This document shows, piece after piece, positions 34,067 to 44,087 of a DNA stretch of 64,000 bases. The DNA is from Glaciecola sp965660625. Its GTDB lineage: Bacteria > Pseudomonadota > Gammaproteobacteria > Enterobacterales > Alteromonadaceae. Numbering within the stretch: the first letter of the stretch is position 1; each line of letters starts with the position of its first letter. Below the pieces are notes generated by a model. It saw nothing but the letters and a program-made list of their open reading frames with translations. It was not told where the DNA came from and ran no database searches. Location: the NCBI GenBank assembly GCA_965660625.1, contig CBFIAR010000003.1, forward strand, positions 1-64,000, in the 5' to 3' direction. The position numbers were made by a program, and so were the translations under genes.

Positions 34067-35980
34067 TTAATAAAACTGTTTGCGCTCCACCCATAGTATG
34101 CTGAGCGCAGCTAGTAGCATTGCCCAAAACAATATGGCTTGAATAAATCGTGTTCGCGTAAGAGGCTCTTTAGCCTTTAGGGGGTAGCGCTGTTTATTCT
34201 GTTGTGTTGTGCGATAGCGAATAGATTGCTGCCATGCTTGCCATTTTGATTGCTCGTAAGCGAAATAGGCAATGGAGGCAGATTCAGTTTGCCCATTCGT
34301 TGCAGTCAAATTGTACCAACCGCTTGCTTGAGTTGAATATCCCATGCAAAAAGAATTAGCGTCTAGCAACTGTTCATTAGCTGCGATAGCCCCAGATGAC
34401 AATGCTTGGGTTAAATAAAATTGAGTGTTTTGCGCGGCGTTTAGAACGCATCCTCGTTGGGTTTCGCGCATTATGATAGGTGATGTAATTACATTTTCCT
34501 TCCACGTTAAGTCACGTTGAGTGCGACTAATTTGGCTAAATAACCATTGCCAGTAATGGCTATGCAGATCGACTTTACCTTGTGTCTTCAAGGCGTAAGA
34601 AGTATTTACTAACGAAACGGCTACCTTTCCTTGACCGTATCCCTGAATGACCACTAAGGCCCTATCATTTTGCGCTGACACTAGGCGTTTCGCTTTAGGT
34701 GCCAGTATGCTGGCATTAATGCTGCTAAGCGGAATGTCTAATTGTCGTTGATCCCATCTTAAATATTCGGATACTTGTGTTTCATCGTTGTTTTTTGTTA
34801 GAACAATGTCGCGTAACCAGCTTGTCTTATCGCTCTGCCATGTCGTTATTTGCTGTGTTTGAGCTTGTACCAATACTCCTAAGCCTTTTTTAACCGCTGA
34901 CTCGAGCGAGACATTTTGCGCTGCACTTAATTCACTCAACGCCAACTGGTCTATTATGAGGAAATCAAAGAAACCGAGAGCCTGTTTAGAAAATGCATCA
35001 TTGACTAAGATCTTATCTGCAGCGCTCAGATTAATCTCTTGTCTGATATCTTTATTTTTACTTATTTTAGTCAGTGTAAGTACTTTCCCCCCCGTTTCAC
35101 TGACTAATATTTGTAAGTGTTTACTTTCAAATGAGGGCGCTGATTGCTTTATCATTATTTTAACGGGGGCTGCATTTATAATTTGAATCGCCACTTGTTC
35201 TTCAATCTTTACGCTTGGTTTACTTCGCTCCGTTAGCGTTAGTGTGTATTCCCATTGTCCTAGAACTTCGGCGCTAATAGCGAATGAAAAGGCTTCATTG
35301 TCAGATAACAATACAGACTCAATTTCTTGACCGAATGGGTCTTTTAAGCTCAATTTGTATAGTGTACTGGGCGATGCAATATAGCCTTGAACACGACCGC
35401 TTATTTGACCCGTTTCTGCGACTACAAGCTGAGCAGGCCATCGCATGTCGACTAAACCTAGCGCAGGCGAATATGCCGCTGTTTGCATAACAGGCCTGCT
35501 GCTTTCTTCAATATCTGCGTATTGAGCATTCAATAGCACCCACTCGTTACTCAACAACCCGTCTCCCAAGATTGTCAAATGGGATATATCAGGGTAATAC
35601 AAGGGCAATTGAGCAATATCTTCAATGTATGTATTCTCACCTTGAGCGGAAAGTGGCGTCTTTATCCGTTCATCTTTTTGAGTATTTAATATTACCCAAT
35701 GTAAAGACTTATCCTCACTCTGCAGTGCTTCTATTGCTTGTTCATCGGCATTTTGCGTGAGCAAAGCAATATGCAGGGGCTCCTTCGTTTGATATGAAAC
35801 GCCAAGCACTAAAGCTAGCAGCGAAAGACAAGCCACAATATTGAGCACGACGACCGATATCCGGCGCAAGGTTGAATGTTGCTTGAGTCTCTTTAAGGCA
35901 AGCGTACAGGTAATTAAAAGGCTAATAAGTACGACGGCTACTATCACAATATTGAAGCCAGATACAAACCAATGACTCAT
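34067..35980 (-). CDS. Large membrane protein of MoxR/Bat-type operon
   Basis: A 637-residue protein with two N-terminal membrane helices (about 8-28 and 42-64) and one at the C-terminus (F-W-A-M-L-L-A-A-L-S-I-L-W-V). Between them lies a large, probably periplasmic region that includes a possible glutamine-amidotransferase-like fold (F-D-F-L-I-I-D-Q-L-A and G-L-G-V-L-V-Q-A-Q). Such proteins close many MoxR-DUF58-BatA operons. Its start overlaps the preceding stop by four bases (ATGA). The function is unknown; a structural partner of the upstream membrane proteins is the likely role. Confidence 0.75.
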   Translation of the reverse strand: MSHWFVSGFNIVIVAVVLISLLITCTLALKRLKQHSTLRRISVVVLNIVACLSLLALVLGVSYQTKEPLHIALLTQNADEQAIEALQSEDKSLHWVILNTQKDERIKTPLSAQGENTYIEDIAQLPLYYPDISHLTILGDGLLSNEWVLLNAQYADIEESSRPVMQTAAYSPALGLVDMRWPAQLVVAETGQISGRVQGYIASPSTLYKLSLKDPFGQEIESVLLSDNEAFSFAISAEVLGQWEYTLTLTERSKPSVKIEEQVAIQIINAAPVKIMIKQSAPSFESKHLQILVSETGGKVLTLTKISKNKDIRQEINLSAADKILVNDAFSKQALGFFDFLIIDQLALSELSAAQNVSLESAVKKGLGVLVQAQTQQITTWQSDKTSWLRDIVLTKNNDETQVSEYLRWDQRQLDIPLSSINASILAPKAKRLVSAQNDRALVVIQGYGQGKVAVSLVNTSYALKTQGKVDLHSHYWQWLFSQISRTQRDLTWKENVITSPIIMRETQRGCVLNAAQNTQFYLTQALSSGAIAANEQLLDANSFCMGYSTQASGWYNLTATNGQTESASIAYFAYEQSKWQAWQQSIRYRTTQQNKQRYPLKAKEPLTRTRFIQAILFWAMLLAALSILWVERKQFY

Positions 35981-38499
35981 CGATTAGGCTCCTTTCTTGG
36001 GTCCTGGTTAATCTGAAGTAACATCTCTGAGTATGCCTTGCTTGCAGCATTCTGTGTTGAGAGCGCACTTTGACGCAGCAACGGTGGCGCAATTTGGGGC
36101 GATAATAAGGTGTTTAAATCGGTCATGAGGTTTGGCAGGCAGGCTTCACAATTATCAAAGGTAAAAGAATTTGCCATTTGGATGCGTTTTATCGTCGCTA
36201 ACTGCTCTACCCATTCAGGTGACTGATTTAAACGCTCTGTTAGTAACTGTGCCATGTCATTAACGGTCTGTCGCTCACTGGGCGAGAGTTTTCTTGGCAA
36301 TTTGTCTTGCTGTTGATTTTGCTGCTGCTCTTGCTGCAGATCGTGCTGCAGGGTAACAGCGTGGTTCACTGCCGACATAAACGCGAGCACTTTAGTATTG
36401 AAATTGGCTGGCAAGGCGGCTTGAGTGCTGCGGTGATAACTCAATATATCCTTTAATTTTCCTTGATATCTGCGTTCTTCGCTAACAGGAGGCGACTCGA
36501 ACCCTAAACGTTTTACATAAATGCGTTCTGCCTGTTTAGCTCGATTCAAATAGTTCAGGGCTTCCTTTTCATAAGGTAAGGCAAGCGAAGGCTCTGATAG
36601 CTGTAAATGCAATTCCGCTTGCCACATTTCGGCTAACGCACGTTTCATCAATACTTTTGGATTAATTTGTCCTTCGGAAGTTTTGATAAAACCGATGTCA
36701 ACTTCACCGTGATTATGACCATATTGTTCGATAACTTGCTGATATCCTGATAAGTCAATGGCTTGGTCGTTGCTGCTTTTGCTGCCGTCGCTTTCATGCG
36801 AATGTTCAGAGTCATGGCTATTTTCTTCATTGCCAGCGCCTTCATCCTCATCCGAATGGCTATGTTCATCTGCGCTAGGGACAGCCGGCCCCGCTTCCAT
36901 AGTATGCATAACACCCGATTCAAACTCATCGCCTAAATATTGACCATAAGACTGCTTTAGATCGGATTGATCAATAGCGAGCGCACGTGATGTTCGCTTG
37001 AATACCTCGGTGCTCATTGAATCCTGTTGCTCAATTAATGCTTCAGTTTCAATAATAATTTGTCGTTGGCTTTTGAAATATTCAGGCATAAAGTCAATCA
37101 CCACGCCATCGCTTGTAATGCCTTGCTGCTCGTCTTCTAGCCAGCGAACAATTCTTGTTGGCGATATACTTGTTTGTGATTCTGGCGTTTTGTTGTCACT
37201 CGCATGAATACTGAAATACAGTTCATCACCTGGTGACATATCAAGCGCAGCCAGATCCCAGCGCTTTACATAGCTATTTTTATCGCCTACTTGGGACTCG
37301 CTATCTTGGGAAGAGCTATCAAAGCTAAATGTTTGATCTCTAAACTTCACTGATTCGCCAGAACCTTTTGCAATGGAAGCAACAATTTTGACATTGCTCA
37401 AGCCGTAGTCGTCGGATATTTCAACTTCAGTATTCAATATCGGAAGGCTATTTTTGGCTAATTCGGTAATTGTTAACAAGGGTTGTTTAATCTTGATGAC
37501 GGGTTTTGCATCCATTTTAACGCTTAGTGTAGCAATATCGGTCGTAAAGTTGGCGCTGGGTGTGACTTGCATAATGGAATAAACCGCTGCTGCATTAGCG
37601 ACATAAGTTAAGGTGTAACCGCGCTCTATTCTTTCAAACGGTAATACGTCTCCGTTACTTAAGGTTAATTCAAATTCAGCGTTATTATTTACCCCTTCAC
37701 TTACCCCTTCCTTCTCGCCAAGTGGAATGAGCCACTCAATGAGGGAGCCTTGCAGAACGTTAATATCTAATTCGCTTTGCGAAAAACTGGGTTGCTGCGT
37801 GTAACTCGGTGCATTAACAGAAACGATCAGTTGAGGTAAGTAATTAGTCATTGCTTTCTGCTTAGGCGCATTTATGTTTACAGGGCTTTCTACTGTATAT
37901 TCCTGATGGTTGGCTGCAATAACGCTTATCACTAATACAGCACTCGCCACGATAGTAAAAAGCAGACGTACGAACATTTTTTGCCGTTTGCTCGTTAGCT
38001 GCAATACAGGCTCAGACGACCCAAGTATGTTTAATAGCGAGGGTAAAACCCGCTGTAATTGCAGTGACTGCAATACGGATAAATCGCTGGGCGCAAAGAG
38101 GGCCAAATGCGCACTCTCTTCCAATGCTTGATGCTCTCTATTTAGGTGATAAAGAAGCTCGAAGGCTGTTGGACTGGCTTTTCTTCGATATAACAAATAA
38201 AGAAAGAAAATCACAAATAGGCTAATTGAAAGCGCTAGCCAAAGCATTAAGGCTGGGACCAATGTAAATAATATCTCAACAGTCTGTTTGCTTAGCAAGG
38301 CTTGCCCTATTGCCGAAAGATCAGCCGCGGCGTCAGGCCAAAAAGTGATATAGAGTGCGACTAATATCGCACTAGCTGAAATGCCATAGGTGCACGCTTT
38401 AATTATCGAATGCTGCATGCGCTGGCGCTTAATCGCCTTTATGTGAGGATTAATTAGTTCTAGGATATTACCGGAGTAAATATTCAAAGGCTTATTCAT
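35977..38499 (-). CDS. DUF4175-like membrane protein with His/Asp-rich segment
   Basis: An 840-residue protein with hydrophobic helices near residues 35-55, 75-105 and 180-200, followed by a large outer part of beta and then helical character. It resembles DUF4175 proteins of MoxR operons, which is a family-level guess. At about residues 525-570 it has a low-complexity stretch rich in His, Asp, Glu and Ser (H-S-H-S-D-E-D-E and S-H-D-S-E-H-S-H-E) that could bind metal. Another stretch near 700 is Gln-rich. It overlaps the BatA-like gene by eight bases and the next gene by four, so all three are translationally coupled. Confidence 0.75.
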   Translation of the reverse strand: MNKPLNIYSGNILELINPHIKAIKRQRMQHSIIKACTYGISASAILVALYITFWPDAAADLSAIGQALLSKQTVEILFTLVPALMLWLALSISLFVIFFLYLLYRRKASPTAFELLYHLNREHQALEESAHLALFAPSDLSVLQSLQLQRVLPSLLNILGSSEPVLQLTSKRQKMFVRLLFTIVASAVLVISVIAANHQEYTVESPVNINAPKQKAMTNYLPQLIVSVNAPSYTQQPSFSQSELDINVLQGSLIEWLIPLGEKEGVSEGVNNNAEFELTLSNGDVLPFERIERGYTLTYVANAAAVYSIMQVTPSANFTTDIATLSVKMDAKPVIKIKQPLLTITELAKNSLPILNTEVEISDDYGLSNVKIVASIAKGSGESVKFRDQTFSFDSSSQDSESQVGDKNSYVKRWDLAALDMSPGDELYFSIHASDNKTPESQTSISPTRIVRWLEDEQQGITSDGVVIDFMPEYFKSQRQIIIETEALIEQQDSMSTEVFKRTSRALAIDQSDLKQSYGQYLGDEFESGVMHTMEAGPAVPSADEHSHSDEDEGAGNEENSHDSEHSHESDGSKSSNDQAIDLSGYQQVIEQYGHNHGEVDIGFIKTSEGQINPKVLMKRALAEMWQAELHLQLSEPSLALPYEKEALNYLNRAKQAERIYVKRLGFESPPVSEERRYQGKLKDILSYHRSTQAALPANFNTKVLAFMSAVNHAVTLQHDLQQEQQQNQQQDKLPRKLSPSERQTVNDMAQLLTERLNQSPEWVEQLATIKRIQMANSFTFDNCEACLPNLMTDLNTLLSPQIAPPLLRQSALSTQNAASKAYSEMLLQINQDPRKEPNR

Positions 38500-39904
38500 T
38501 CTTGCTCAGCGTGCCATTATCATGCAGAGCGGCTGTTGCTTGGGCAAATTTAAGTGACTCACTCATTAGTCGCTCGAGCACAAATAAAATGAGTAGAACA
38601 AGCATTAGAATGTGTTGCCATGAATGCTCATTTGTATTTGCTATGGGCGATAAGACTGCTGCGTCGCGTGCGCTAGACTTGTCGTTCATCTCAATTTGTT
38701 CATTCAATATAGACGTGCTAAACAGCGCTAATTCTCGCTGTCTTTTTACGAAGACAACTTGCCCTAAGGCAGCAATAAACTCGAGTTCGCTAGGAGGTGG
38801 CAATGATGATAAGGAAACGGCATTGGGGTGAACGCTAGTAGAATGGCCCAGCGCAAAATCGACAATTAAGGCATCATATTTTACATAGCTTACCTGTTTT
38901 GAATTTGTAGCATTGCGCTTCTCATTTCGTGTAATGGTGTCGTCAGCCGTTGGAGAAGTTAAGTTAGCTTTGCCTGGCGTTGCTTGAGCAAGCATGTAAT
39001 CAGCAGCATCTGCTTCAATAATATCTATCTCGATGGGATGCATGAGGCCTAAGGCGTTAAGTGCTTGCTCAAGTAAAAATAAAGTTTGTGAAGAATTAGA
39101 TAACTGATCCGTCCGAATGATGGCGACTTGAATCGGTGCTGTTTCGGTGGCGGTAGCATCAGCATCAGGCAGACCGTTGATATGCCACTGCAGCGCATGC
39201 TCAATATGCGGTCGGACACCGATAAATTGTGACTGTCGGTTGCTAGTGTATACATGAATAGGTGAATCTATCGGCACGGTAGTCGAGATTGCGTGGACAA
39301 CTGACCAAATATTATCTATTAATCTCAGCTGCATCGTGGATTTTCTGGCATCAACTGCTGCGTCGCTATTATTGTTAACGGCGTCATTTCTAGCGATGTC
39401 CGTGCCAGCTTGGGGAAACACTTTATTTTGCTGTGCAAGGCTAATGAAATCGCTTTTATCTACACGGCTTATCTTTTCTTTTGCATTGGCATAATGAATA
39501 AGAATGACTTCTTGAGTTTGCGCAATGCTTTGCTCGCTAGTTAACACCGTTAGCAAAGCTTGTTGGCTTTCTGGGCTTGAAAGTGTCCACCAGTCTTGAG
39601 TAATTACCAATGTAGGCGGTGAAGAGGGCAACGATAATGCTTGGGTTAACGACTGTTTTAACCATGATTCAGACCACCAGTCACTGAGCAATGCTAATGT
39701 TAACAATGCGCAAGCGCTAGCGACCAACAACAAACGCACCAGTAACAGCCATTTTTGCCGCAGTTGAATTTGTAATTCGTTTGGCGCTGCTTGTTTGGGC
39801 AGCAGACCTAAAAATGGAAAAGGCACCACTTTGCCTTCACTGCGACTAAAAATATGCACCGCAACAGGTATTGCTAAGGCTAAAAAGACCCATAACCCAA
39901 TCAT
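38492..39904 (-). CDS. BatA-like (aerotolerance N-terminal) membrane protein
   Basis: A 470-residue protein. The first ~80 residues have the BatA membrane module: a helix (L-W-V-F-L-A-L-A-I-P-V-A-V-H-I-F), the basic/amphipathic turn with P-F-P-F-L-G-L-L-P, then a second helix near 50-70. A final helix is close to the C-terminus (I-L-M-L-V-L-L-I-L-F-V-L). The region between carries no complete VWA metal site that I can see. It overlaps the DUF58 gene by four bases. Bat proteins act with MoxR in envelope stress tolerance in other bacteria. Confidence 0.78.
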   Translation of the reverse strand: MIGLWVFLALAIPVAVHIFSRSEGKVVPFPFLGLLPKQAAPNELQIQLRQKWLLLVRLLLVASACALLTLALLSDWWSESWLKQSLTQALSLPSSPPTLVITQDWWTLSSPESQQALLTVLTSEQSIAQTQEVILIHYANAKEKISRVDKSDFISLAQQNKVFPQAGTDIARNDAVNNNSDAAVDARKSTMQLRLIDNIWSVVHAISTTVPIDSPIHVYTSNRQSQFIGVRPHIEHALQWHINGLPDADATATETAPIQVAIIRTDQLSNSSQTLFLLEQALNALGLMHPIEIDIIEADAADYMLAQATPGKANLTSPTADDTITRNEKRNATNSKQVSYVKYDALIVDFALGHSTSVHPNAVSLSSLPPPSELEFIAALGQVVFVKRQRELALFSTSILNEQIEMNDKSSARDAAVLSPIANTNEHSWQHILMLVLLILFVLERLMSESLKFAQATAALHDNGTLSKNE

Positions 39905-40812
39905 AAGGATTTTGCCCGTTCTTTTAGGAAGCGTCGCAGCGTTGCATCCATAGGCTCATCTATGTTGACCTGATGATGATGAATACCCATGCTTTGCAAT
40001 TTATTTTGCAGGCCAAAGTTAAAATGAGACAAATTGTCTAAATACGCCTGTTTTGCAGCGGCAGCAGATAAAGTAAGCCGTTGTTTGCTTTCTCTATCTT
40101 CAAAGTGCACAAGGCCTTTGTATTCGAAACTCAACTCATCTTGACTGATCAACTGCATGCCGATAACGTCTGTTCTAGGAGTTTGCAACTGCTGCAAAGC
40201 GCCTATTATTTCATCTTGATTTTCATAGAAGTCGCTCAGCATGATAATAACGCCATGCTCGCGTACCTTTGCCAGTTGCTGCTGAATAAAATCGAGTGAG
40301 GGGAACATTGTGCCTGACTCAAGCTTTGCTAAGTGCAGCACAGTCTTTTGCCAATGCTGATAGCCAGAATGCGCAGGCAATAGCTCTGCAGCACTGCTAG
40401 ATAAACCGAGTAAACCAACAGAGTCACCCTGCTGTTGCGCTAAGTAACTCATGGTTGCGACTAAATGCTTAGCGTAATCGAGTTTATGCCAAGCGCCTTT
40501 TACGCTAGTTGAAGATTGTTGCAACATAGACGCACTTGCATCAACTAAAAACCACGCTTGAATATTACTTTCGCGCTCTGCTTCGCGCACAAAATAACGG
40601 TCACTTCGCGCAAACAATTTCCAGTCAATATTGCTAAGAGGATCGCCCGGTTCATACGCTCTGTATTGACTGAACTCCATGCCGCTGCCGCGCTGTAGAC
40701 TCGTATGCATGCCGTATAAAAAGCCCTGAGCCACTGTTTTTGCAACAAGCGGCAGGTCCTTTAGTTGTGCTAGCAGAGCTGGATTGATTAAAGTGTGCAT
40801 AACAAAAAGCAA
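39901..40812 (-). CDS. DUF58 domain protein (MoxR partner)
   Basis: A 303-residue protein with the DUF58 core: S-G-M-E-F-S-Q-Y-R-A-Y-E-P-G-D, then N-I-D-W-K-L-F-A-R-S and the VWA-like V-D-A-S-A-S-M with D-x-S-x-S. The start may be TTG at 40812, which has AGGA four to five bases before it, or ATG at 40800. DUF58 proteins are encoded after MoxR ATPases throughout bacteria and are thought to be their substrates or adaptors. It is placed 62 bases after moxR and overlaps the BatA-like gene. Confidence 0.85.
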   Translation of the reverse strand: MLFVMHTLINPALLAQLKDLPLVAKTVAQGFLYGMHTSLQRGSGMEFSQYRAYEPGDPLSNIDWKLFARSDRYFVREAERESNIQAWFLVDASASMLQQSSTSVKGAWHKLDYAKHLVATMSYLAQQQGDSVGLLGLSSSAAELLPAHSGYQHWQKTVLHLAKLESGTMFPSLDFIQQQLAKVREHGVIIMLSDFYENQDEIIGALQQLQTPRTDVIGMQLISQDELSFEYKGLVHFEDRESKQRLTLSAAAAKQAYLDNLSHFNFGLQNKLQSMGIHHHQVNIDEPMDATLRRFLKERAKSL

Positions 40813-40874
40813 AACATCCTAATGTTGCGTTATCTGTTCAAGGTGAACCTTCAAGGCCCTTGGTTTAATTGAAA

Positions 40875-41873
40875 CTAAGAGCTCAGAGCGCTTTGTGGTT
40901 TCGGTACAGCTTTTAGTAAAGCGTCAATTAATGTGTCGGTCGTTACGCCTTCAGCTTCGGCTTTGAAATTCAATAGCATTCTATGTCGCAATACGCTGTG
41001 GGCAATGGTTTGAATGTCGGCTATTGTGACCGTAAAACGATGGTTCAAAAGCGCTTGGGCTTTAGCACAAAGGACTAAAGCTTGTCCGGCTCTCGGTCCA
41101 GCTCCCCAGCGCACATAGTCAATCACTTCCTCAATACTGGCGCCTTCGGTGCGGGTACTGCGCACTAAGTCAGATACATACTGTAATAAGGGCTCGCCAA
41201 TTTCAACTTGGCGAGTGAGGTCCTGTAAAGCAATCACCTCATCCGCATTCAATGTTTGCTCAGGTTTTGCTGTATAGGTGCCTGTGGTTCGTTTTAGTAT
41301 TTCTATCTCGTCTAACGAGCTTGGGTAGTCAACTCTAATAAACATTAAAAAACGGTCAAGCTGAGCTTCGGGTAGTGGATACGTGCCCGCTTGTTCAACA
41401 GGATTCTGAGTTGCCAAAACAAAGAAAGGTCGCGGGAGTAGATAATGTTTACCGCCATAACTTACATGTTTTTCTTGCATAGCCTCAAGTAAAGCAGCCT
41501 GAGTTTTTGCCGGCGTTCGGTTAATTTCATCTGCCAATAGTATATTCGTGAACACAGGACCTTGTTGAAACTTAAAGAAACGTTCGCCACTGTTTGTATC
41601 GGTTTCTAAAATTTCGGTACCTACAATGTCGCTCGGCATTAGGTCAGGGGTAAATTGTACTCGCTTAAAATCCAGCTCCAAGGTGTCTGACAATGTGCTC
41701 ACCATAAGCGTTTTTGCTAAGCCAGGTACTCCCTCTAATAAACAATGACCGCCTGCCATTATGCTAACAAGTAATTGCGTGACGACATCTTTTTGGCCCA
41801 CTATCACTTTACCGACTTCACCGCTAACCAAGTCTAACTTAGTCAGTAGAGCCTTAACTTGTTCTTCATTCAT
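40875..41873 (-). CDS. MoxR-family AAA+ ATPase
   Basis: A 332-residue AAA+ protein. Walker A is G-V-P-G-L-A-K-T, Walker B L-L-A-D-E-I-N-R-T-P, sensor 1 A-T-Q-N-P-V-E-Q-A-G-T-Y, and sensor 2 region W-G-A-G-P-R-A-G-Q-A-L. MoxR ATPases act as chaperones that insert cofactors or assemble complexes with VWA/DUF58 partners. Here the partners would be the DUF58 and BatA-like proteins directly downstream. It lies 59 bases after the DUF4159 gene. Confidence 0.93.
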   Translation of the reverse strand: MNEEQVKALLTKLDLVSGEVGKVIVGQKDVVTQLLVSIMAGGHCLLEGVPGLAKTLMVSTLSDTLELDFKRVQFTPDLMPSDIVGTEILETDTNSGERFFKFQQGPVFTNILLADEINRTPAKTQAALLEAMQEKHVSYGGKHYLLPRPFFVLATQNPVEQAGTYPLPEAQLDRFLMFIRVDYPSSLDEIEILKRTTGTYTAKPEQTLNADEVIALQDLTRQVEIGEPLLQYVSDLVRSTRTEGASIEEVIDYVRWGAGPRAGQALVLCAKAQALLNHRFTVTIADIQTIAHSVLRHRMLLNFKAEAEGVTTDTLIDALLKAVPKPQSALSS

Positions 41874-41932
41874 TTGAGGCTATCTCTTCTTTTTATTATG
41901 GGTTCTATTTGAAAATTGAAACTCTTTTCAGG

Positions 41933-42643
41933 CTAGGCCGTCATGGCATAAACCACAATGTTGACGGCAAACTTGGTGTTATCGACTCTCAACCAACGTT
42001 TATTACGGAAGTCGTAATCCCATTCGCAGCCCAAGTCTTTATTGCTATAAAGTACTGCAATACGGCCGTTTATCTCAATCGCTTTTAAGTATTCATGAAC
42101 CAAATCATCGCCCCAGCCATTCAGCTCAACAGAGGTGCGAGGCGGACCATCAAATTCGAAGAAAGAGGAGTAAATAGGATGATCATTCGGGATTTTTTGC
42201 AATGCTTCTGCCCCAAACATCTCCGCCATTTGCGCTTCAAATGTGCGCGCAAACATGCCGTCTATGTCGTGGTTGCAGTCGTCAACAAACACAAATCCGC
42301 CATTTTCCACGTAGGTTTTGAAGTGCTGTCGTTCTTGAGAATTGAACTGCACCAAACGGTGTCCAGCCATGTAGCAAAAGGGAGAGGTGAGCATGGTAGG
42401 GTCAGAAAGTGCAATAACCCGCTCGGTTAAATCAACTCGCAGGCTAGTGTATTCAATCAAGGAATTGAGGACGTTAGCGGGCATACGCTCGTCAACCTCC
42501 CAATTTCCTGATTCATAACTTAGGCGCGTAAAATAAAAGTCGTATTCACTGCTCAATCCATGTGCTGCAGTGAGTGGCAAAGCTGCGCTAACTGCCACCG
42601 CCAAGAGCGATTGAATAAAATGTCGACGATTTATATTTACCAC
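41933..42643 (-). CDS. Tat-exported DUF4159 protein
   Basis: A 236-residue protein with a twin-arginine signal (N-R-R-H-F-I-Q-S-L-L-A-V-A-V-S-A-A-L-P) and A-H-G near the cleavage point. The rest is a DUF4159 domain (F-T-R-L-S-Y-E-S-G-N-W-E-V, G-G-F-V-F-V-D-D-C-N, H-P-I-Y-S-S-F-F-E-F), a fold related to glutamine-amidotransferase-like domains of the same operon type. Tat export suggests a folded or cofactor-bearing protein. It sits between the TldE-like and MoxR genes. Its function is unknown. Confidence 0.85.
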   Translation of the reverse strand: MVNINRRHFIQSLLAVAVSAALPLTAAHGLSSEYDFYFTRLSYESGNWEVDERMPANVLNSLIEYTSLRVDLTERVIALSDPTMLTSPFCYMAGHRLVQFNSQERQHFKTYVENGGFVFVDDCNHDIDGMFARTFEAQMAEMFGAEALQKIPNDHPIYSSFFEFDGPPRTSVELNGWGDDLVHEYLKAIEINGRIAVLYSNKDLGCEWDYDFRNKRWLRVDNTKFAVNIVVYAMTA

Positions 42644-42713
42644 TTACGCTGTGTCCTACGTTGTTTATTCACACTGACCCCATTAACGCTTACCTATGCC
42701 ATTTTACTTATCA

Positions 42714-44057
42714 CTATACCGCGTCAGATAAACTGCTGAAGGTAAAGTCACGTATCTTCATCGGTGGGATCATGTTGCCATCGATCCGCTCAGGTTTACC
42801 TAGTGCTTCTATATTGTTGAGCATCACAATTGGACTCTCGTTAAAACGAAAGTTCTTAATCGGATACTTAATTTTGCCATCTTCAATATAGAATGTGCCA
42901 TCGCGGGTTAAGCCTGTATACAACAGACTTTGCGGGTCGAGAGAGCGTATATACCATAAACGGGTTACCAATATGCCTCGGCGCGTACTCTTGATCATAT
43001 CTTCAAGCGACTGATCGCCGCCATCCATGATGATATTGCCGCCACTGGGCATATAAGGTACTTGTGTTTTCTTTGCCCAGTATGGTGTATTGGGCATGTT
43101 AACGACCACACCATTCTTAATCCAGTCGGTGCGCTTGCGTGGGTAGCCATTTCCGCCGAAAGGTGCTGCGGGAGCGATGGGATGCTGCGGGTCGCTATAA
43201 ATATTCACAGCCTCATCAAACATTTTCTCCCCTAGGCGGTTTTTGGGTGCTTTGCTAGCATCTTCACCTTCTTTAAGTTTGTAACTTAAGAAGCTTCTGC
43301 CTTCATCAGCGCCGCGTTGCCCAAAATTACGTACCATGTTGCCCAATAAACCAACGCTTGCTGCAGGCTCAAGAATAACGGTGTATTTACCTGGCTCTAA
43401 TGCTTTTGCATCAACGGAGTTTTTAGATTTCATGATGGCGATGCTTGATGCTTTAGCTGTATCTAACAGCTTATAATCACTATAGTTTCGTGTTACCCAG
43501 CCTGAACCCTTGCCATCTTCAGTACGAATTGTTACTGAAAAATCAACGTTGGTGTCTTTGTTATAAGCGAATAAACCTTTATTGTTCATGATAGCTCTGA
43601 ACCGAACTTGTTCTTCTAAAAATCCTGCAGCCACTAACTTATTCTTTTTGGAGGGAGCAATGCTGTCTTCAGCAGCTTGCGCTCTATCTTCTGGGCTAAT
43701 TGAAGCGGTTGACTCAAAGTAGGTATTTGACGGCAAGTATTTTTGCGGGCCGAAGTTTGGCATATACTCTTCGTTTTCAGGTGCTAGTTTTGCTAGCTCT
43801 TCTGAGCGCTCTACGACTTTTGCCAAAGAGGCGTTGTCAAATTCGTTAATAGTGGCAGTGCCGGTGCGTTTACCAAAGGTAGATTGCACTACCAACACTA
43901 AATCGCTTTCTTCACCCGCTGTAGAAACGGTATTGCGTGCATAGCGTATATTGCCACCTATATTGCCATCTAAATTACATTCCACTTGGTCAGCTTTAGA
44001 CAGTTTTATTACTTTTTCTAGCAGCGCTTTTGCATTGGCTTCAGATAATATAGTCAT
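42714..44057 (-). CDS. TldE/PmbA-like protein
   Basis: A 447-residue member of the TldD/PmbA family. It lacks the H-E-x-x-x-H metal motif, as the TldE (PmbA) half of the TldD-TldE protease does. The region that aligns with the motif reads L-E-P-A-A-S-V-G-L-L. No signal peptide is seen (M-T-I-L-S-E-A-N-A-K-A-L-L). It follows the TldD-like gene after 30 bases. In E. coli the two proteins form a heterodimer that trims unfolded peptides through a narrow channel. Since its partner here has a Tat signal, it may be exported together with it or stay behind. Confidence 0.88.
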   Translation of the reverse strand: MTILSEANAKALLEKVIKLSKADQVECNLDGNIGGNIRYARNTVSTAGEESDLVLVVQSTFGKRTGTATINEFDNASLAKVVERSEELAKLAPENEEYMPNFGPQKYLPSNTYFESTASISPEDRAQAAEDSIAPSKKNKLVAAGFLEEQVRFRAIMNNKGLFAYNKDTNVDFSVTIRTEDGKGSGWVTRNYSDYKLLDTAKASSIAIMKSKNSVDAKALEPGKYTVILEPAASVGLLGNMVRNFGQRGADEGRSFLSYKLKEGEDASKAPKNRLGEKMFDEAVNIYSDPQHPIAPAAPFGGNGYPRKRTDWIKNGVVVNMPNTPYWAKKTQVPYMPSGGNIIMDGGDQSLEDMIKSTRRGILVTRLWYIRSLDPQSLLYTGLTRDGTFYIEDGKIKYPIKNFRFNESPIVMLNNIEALGKPERIDGNMIPPMKIRDFTFSSLSDAV

Positions 44058-44087
44058 TCTTAATATTCCTTGTTATTCGCTGCTAAC

